Assembly (NCBI GenBank): GCA_019307165.1
Contig: JAFDKD010000494.1
Span: 1-6,562 of the forward strand
Source of the DNA: Deltaproteobacteria bacterium
GTDB taxonomy: Bacteria > Desulfobacterota > DSM-4660 > Desulfatiglandales > Desulfatiglandaceae
Length of the DNA stretch: 6,562 nucleotides
Direction: 5' to 3'
Shown here: piece by piece, positions 5,921 through 6,562 of the stretch
Layout of the letters: every line of letters starts with the position of its first letter
How positions within the stretch are numbered: the first letter of the stretch is position 1
Notes under the pieces: model-generated
What the model saw: only the letters and a program-made list of their open reading frames with translations
What the model was told of the DNA's origin: nothing
Databases searched by the model: none
Made by a program: the position numbers and the translations under genes

Positions 5921-5948
5921 TGAATAATAAATGATAACTGATAACAAT
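5921..5948 (+). repeat. Short A+T-rich heptamer tract
   Basis: Four 7-bp units, TGAATAA, TAAATGA, TAACTGA and TAACAAT, sit in an intergenic stretch. The phase is clear but the tract is short, so chance is possible. It has the same 7-bp period as the arrays at 4801 and 6011 but a different unit. Confidence 0.45.
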
Positions 5949-6010
5949 GTTTCGCCCCTTGCCGCCGCGAAGCGTCGTCAGACCCTGAGCAACGTCGAAG
6001 GGCTCCCAAC

Positions 6011-6059
6011 GAACCAAGAACAAAGCACCAAGAACAAGGAACCAAGCACCAAGAGCCAT
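6011..6059 (+). repeat. Degenerate heptamer tandem array (GAACCAA-like)
   Basis: Seven gapless 7-bp units: GAACCAA, GAACAAA, GCACCAA, GAACAAG, GAACCAA, GCACCAA, GAGCCAT. GAACCAA and GCACCAA each occur twice in the same order. It has the same period as the 4801 array, but a purine/C-rich unit of different sequence. Function unknown. Confidence 0.85.
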
Positions 6060-6111
6060 AGAAAACTTACTTTTTTACCAGCGCTTCCCCTTAGGTTAAC
6101 GTAGAATATTC

Positions 6112-6141
6112 TTCACATTTCAGCTTGAATTCTGATAAAAT
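6112..6141 (+). promoter_or_regulatory. Possible promoter of the small 80-codon gene
   Basis: TTCACA (6112-6117, 4 of 6 to the -35 consensus), an 18-base spacer and TAAAAT (6136-6141, 5 of 6 to the -10). The predicted start near 6148 gives a leader of about 55 nt. The region is A+T-rich, so random matches are likely; weak call. Confidence 0.35.
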
Positions 6142-6202
6142 ATTTTCAATTTTCATTCTCCTGAATGCCTTTTGAATTCATGCTGCAGGGAGGTTCATTG
6201 CG

Positions 6203-6445
6203 ATGAAGAAAACGCCGGCTGAAATTCTGGAGCAAAAAATAGAAGATTTTTCATCGATGCTCATCCAATCCGGGCACAAAATTCAGGTCATGAGCGAGTC
6301 CAGTGGGTTGAACCCAAAAACGCAAGCGCAGCTGTCTGAATTGGCCGAGGCATGCGATGAGATGAAGTCTGAACTAAGTAGCTTCCAAAATACATATTCT
6401 ACAAAGCGAAAGGCGGGACCACTTTATGGTTCCCGCCTTTGTTAA
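6203..6445 (+). CDS. Small hypothetical protein, helix-rich
   Basis: An 80-residue hydrophilic protein that I do not recognise. Residues 4-30 (PAEILEQKIEDFSSMLIQS onward) and 39-62 (TQAQLSELAEACDEMKSEL onward) look like two amphipathic helices joined by a Ser/Gly/Asn/Pro turn, possibly a small helical hairpin or coiled coil. There is no signal peptide or membrane segment. Its ATG has a good GGGAGG (6188-6193) with 9-nt spacing, which is the main reason to believe it is translated. It stands alone, with the vapBC module upstream and no gene downstream in the window. The last 12 residues (about 69-80, KAGPLYGSRLC) are encoded by the stem, loop and tail of an intrinsic terminator, so the natural C-terminus may be eroded or newly acquired. 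It contains one Cys at 51 and one as the final residue. Confidence 0.65.
   Translation: MKKTPAEILEQKIEDFSSMLIQSGHKIQVMSESSGLNPKTQAQLSELAEACDEMKSELSSFQNTYSTKRKAGPLYGSRLC
6409..6441 (+). terminator. Intrinsic terminator overlapping the end of the small gene
   Basis: AAAGGCGGGA (6409-6418) pairs perfectly with TCCCGCCTTT (6431-6440). An inner CC/GG can extend the stem with one bulged base, leaving a loop of roughly 7-8 bases. The downstream stem arm ends in TTT and runs into TGTTAAC, then A+T-rich sequence. With A-rich 5' and T-rich 3' flanks it could also work on the minus strand. The stop TAA (6443-6445) lies just after the hairpin. Confidence 0.75.
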
Positions 6446-6562
6446 CATATTGATATTTATGTAATTATACAACAAAACAAAACCAAATAGCAACCCTCAC
6501 AATCTCCCAAAAAGGTTCATAGTAGGCAGGTGCGGGGTACGCCAATGTTTAAAAGGGGTGCG
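6446..6562. other. Right-end sequence without a supported gene
   Basis: A+T-rich sequence to about 6520, then a GC-richer end with an ATG at 6545 and too few codons to judge. No repeat array or RNA gene is visible. Confidence 0.5.

Larger units (their letters stand above)
5831..6202. other. Intergenic region between vapBC and the small gene
   Basis: No gene is supported. It carries a lone octamer-like unit GGTCCTAC (5878-5885), the A+T heptamer tract, a GC-rich patch at about 5953-6005 with the intergenic-type sequence CCTGAGCAACGTCGAAGGG, the second heptamer array, and a 140-base A+T-rich leader with a palindrome AGAATATTCT (6103-6112). The one long minus-strand frame (5850-6059) is Trp/Leu/Phe-rich because it translates the repeats. 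Confidence 0.6.

Noticed and set aside
5850..6059. Minus-strand 69-residue frame resembling a hydrophobic peptide
   Set aside because: Its hydrophobic start is the complement of the GAACCAA heptamers and the rest is intergenic patchwork.
6545..6562. Start of another gene at the right edge
   Set aside because: Only six codons are available and the upstream sequence has no clear ribosome site.

Overview
The window looks like bacterial chromosome from an accessory, partly decaying region. Two things suggest an anaerobic, fatty- and aromatic-acid-degrading bacterium, perhaps a sulfate-reducing Desulfobacterota relative. One is a relic of the large radical-dehydratase activase family (BadF/BcrA/HgdC type). 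The other is a set of degenerate 7- and 8-bp tandem repeat arrays, which I associate with that group. This placement is inference; no rRNA or other marker gene is present.

Minus-strand block (about 3590 down to 83). A consensus-like sigma70 promoter (3563-3591) reads leftward into a type II haloalkane dehalogenase (2549-3427). Its catalytic residues can be assigned one by one from the DhaA pattern. Next come two wrecked genes: the C-terminal tail of an acyl-CoA dehydrogenase (about 2285-2474) and a shrunken 2-hydroxyacyl-CoA dehydratase activase (1251-2194). The activase has an in-frame TGA and at least two internal deletions. Last is an intact APH-fold phosphotransferase of the ACAD10/ACAD11 N-terminal type (83-1147). 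The block was probably a CoA-thioester catabolic operon that lost its middle.

Plus-strand centre (3894-4794). A promoter-like element precedes a PaaG-like crotonase-fold isomerase with a strong Shine-Dalgarno sequence.

Repeat-rich accessory zone (4801-6059). A heptamer array and an octamer array follow directly after the isomerase gene. They lead to a compact vapBC toxin-antitoxin operon (5180-5775) with its own promoter and an overlapping palindromic operator. Downstream are a perfect 9-bp hairpin, a short heptamer tract, a GC-rich intergenic patch and another heptamer array.

Right end (6112-6562). A small helical hypothetical gene of 80 codons ends inside an intrinsic terminator hairpin. 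The last 117 bases show no gene I can support.

I did not find a new multi-gene system. The best leads are the dehalogenase sitting in a broken CoA-metabolism operon, the two-phase 7/8-bp repeat arrays beside vapBC, the three half-sites at the vapBC promoter, and the gene whose C-terminus is encoded by its own terminator.
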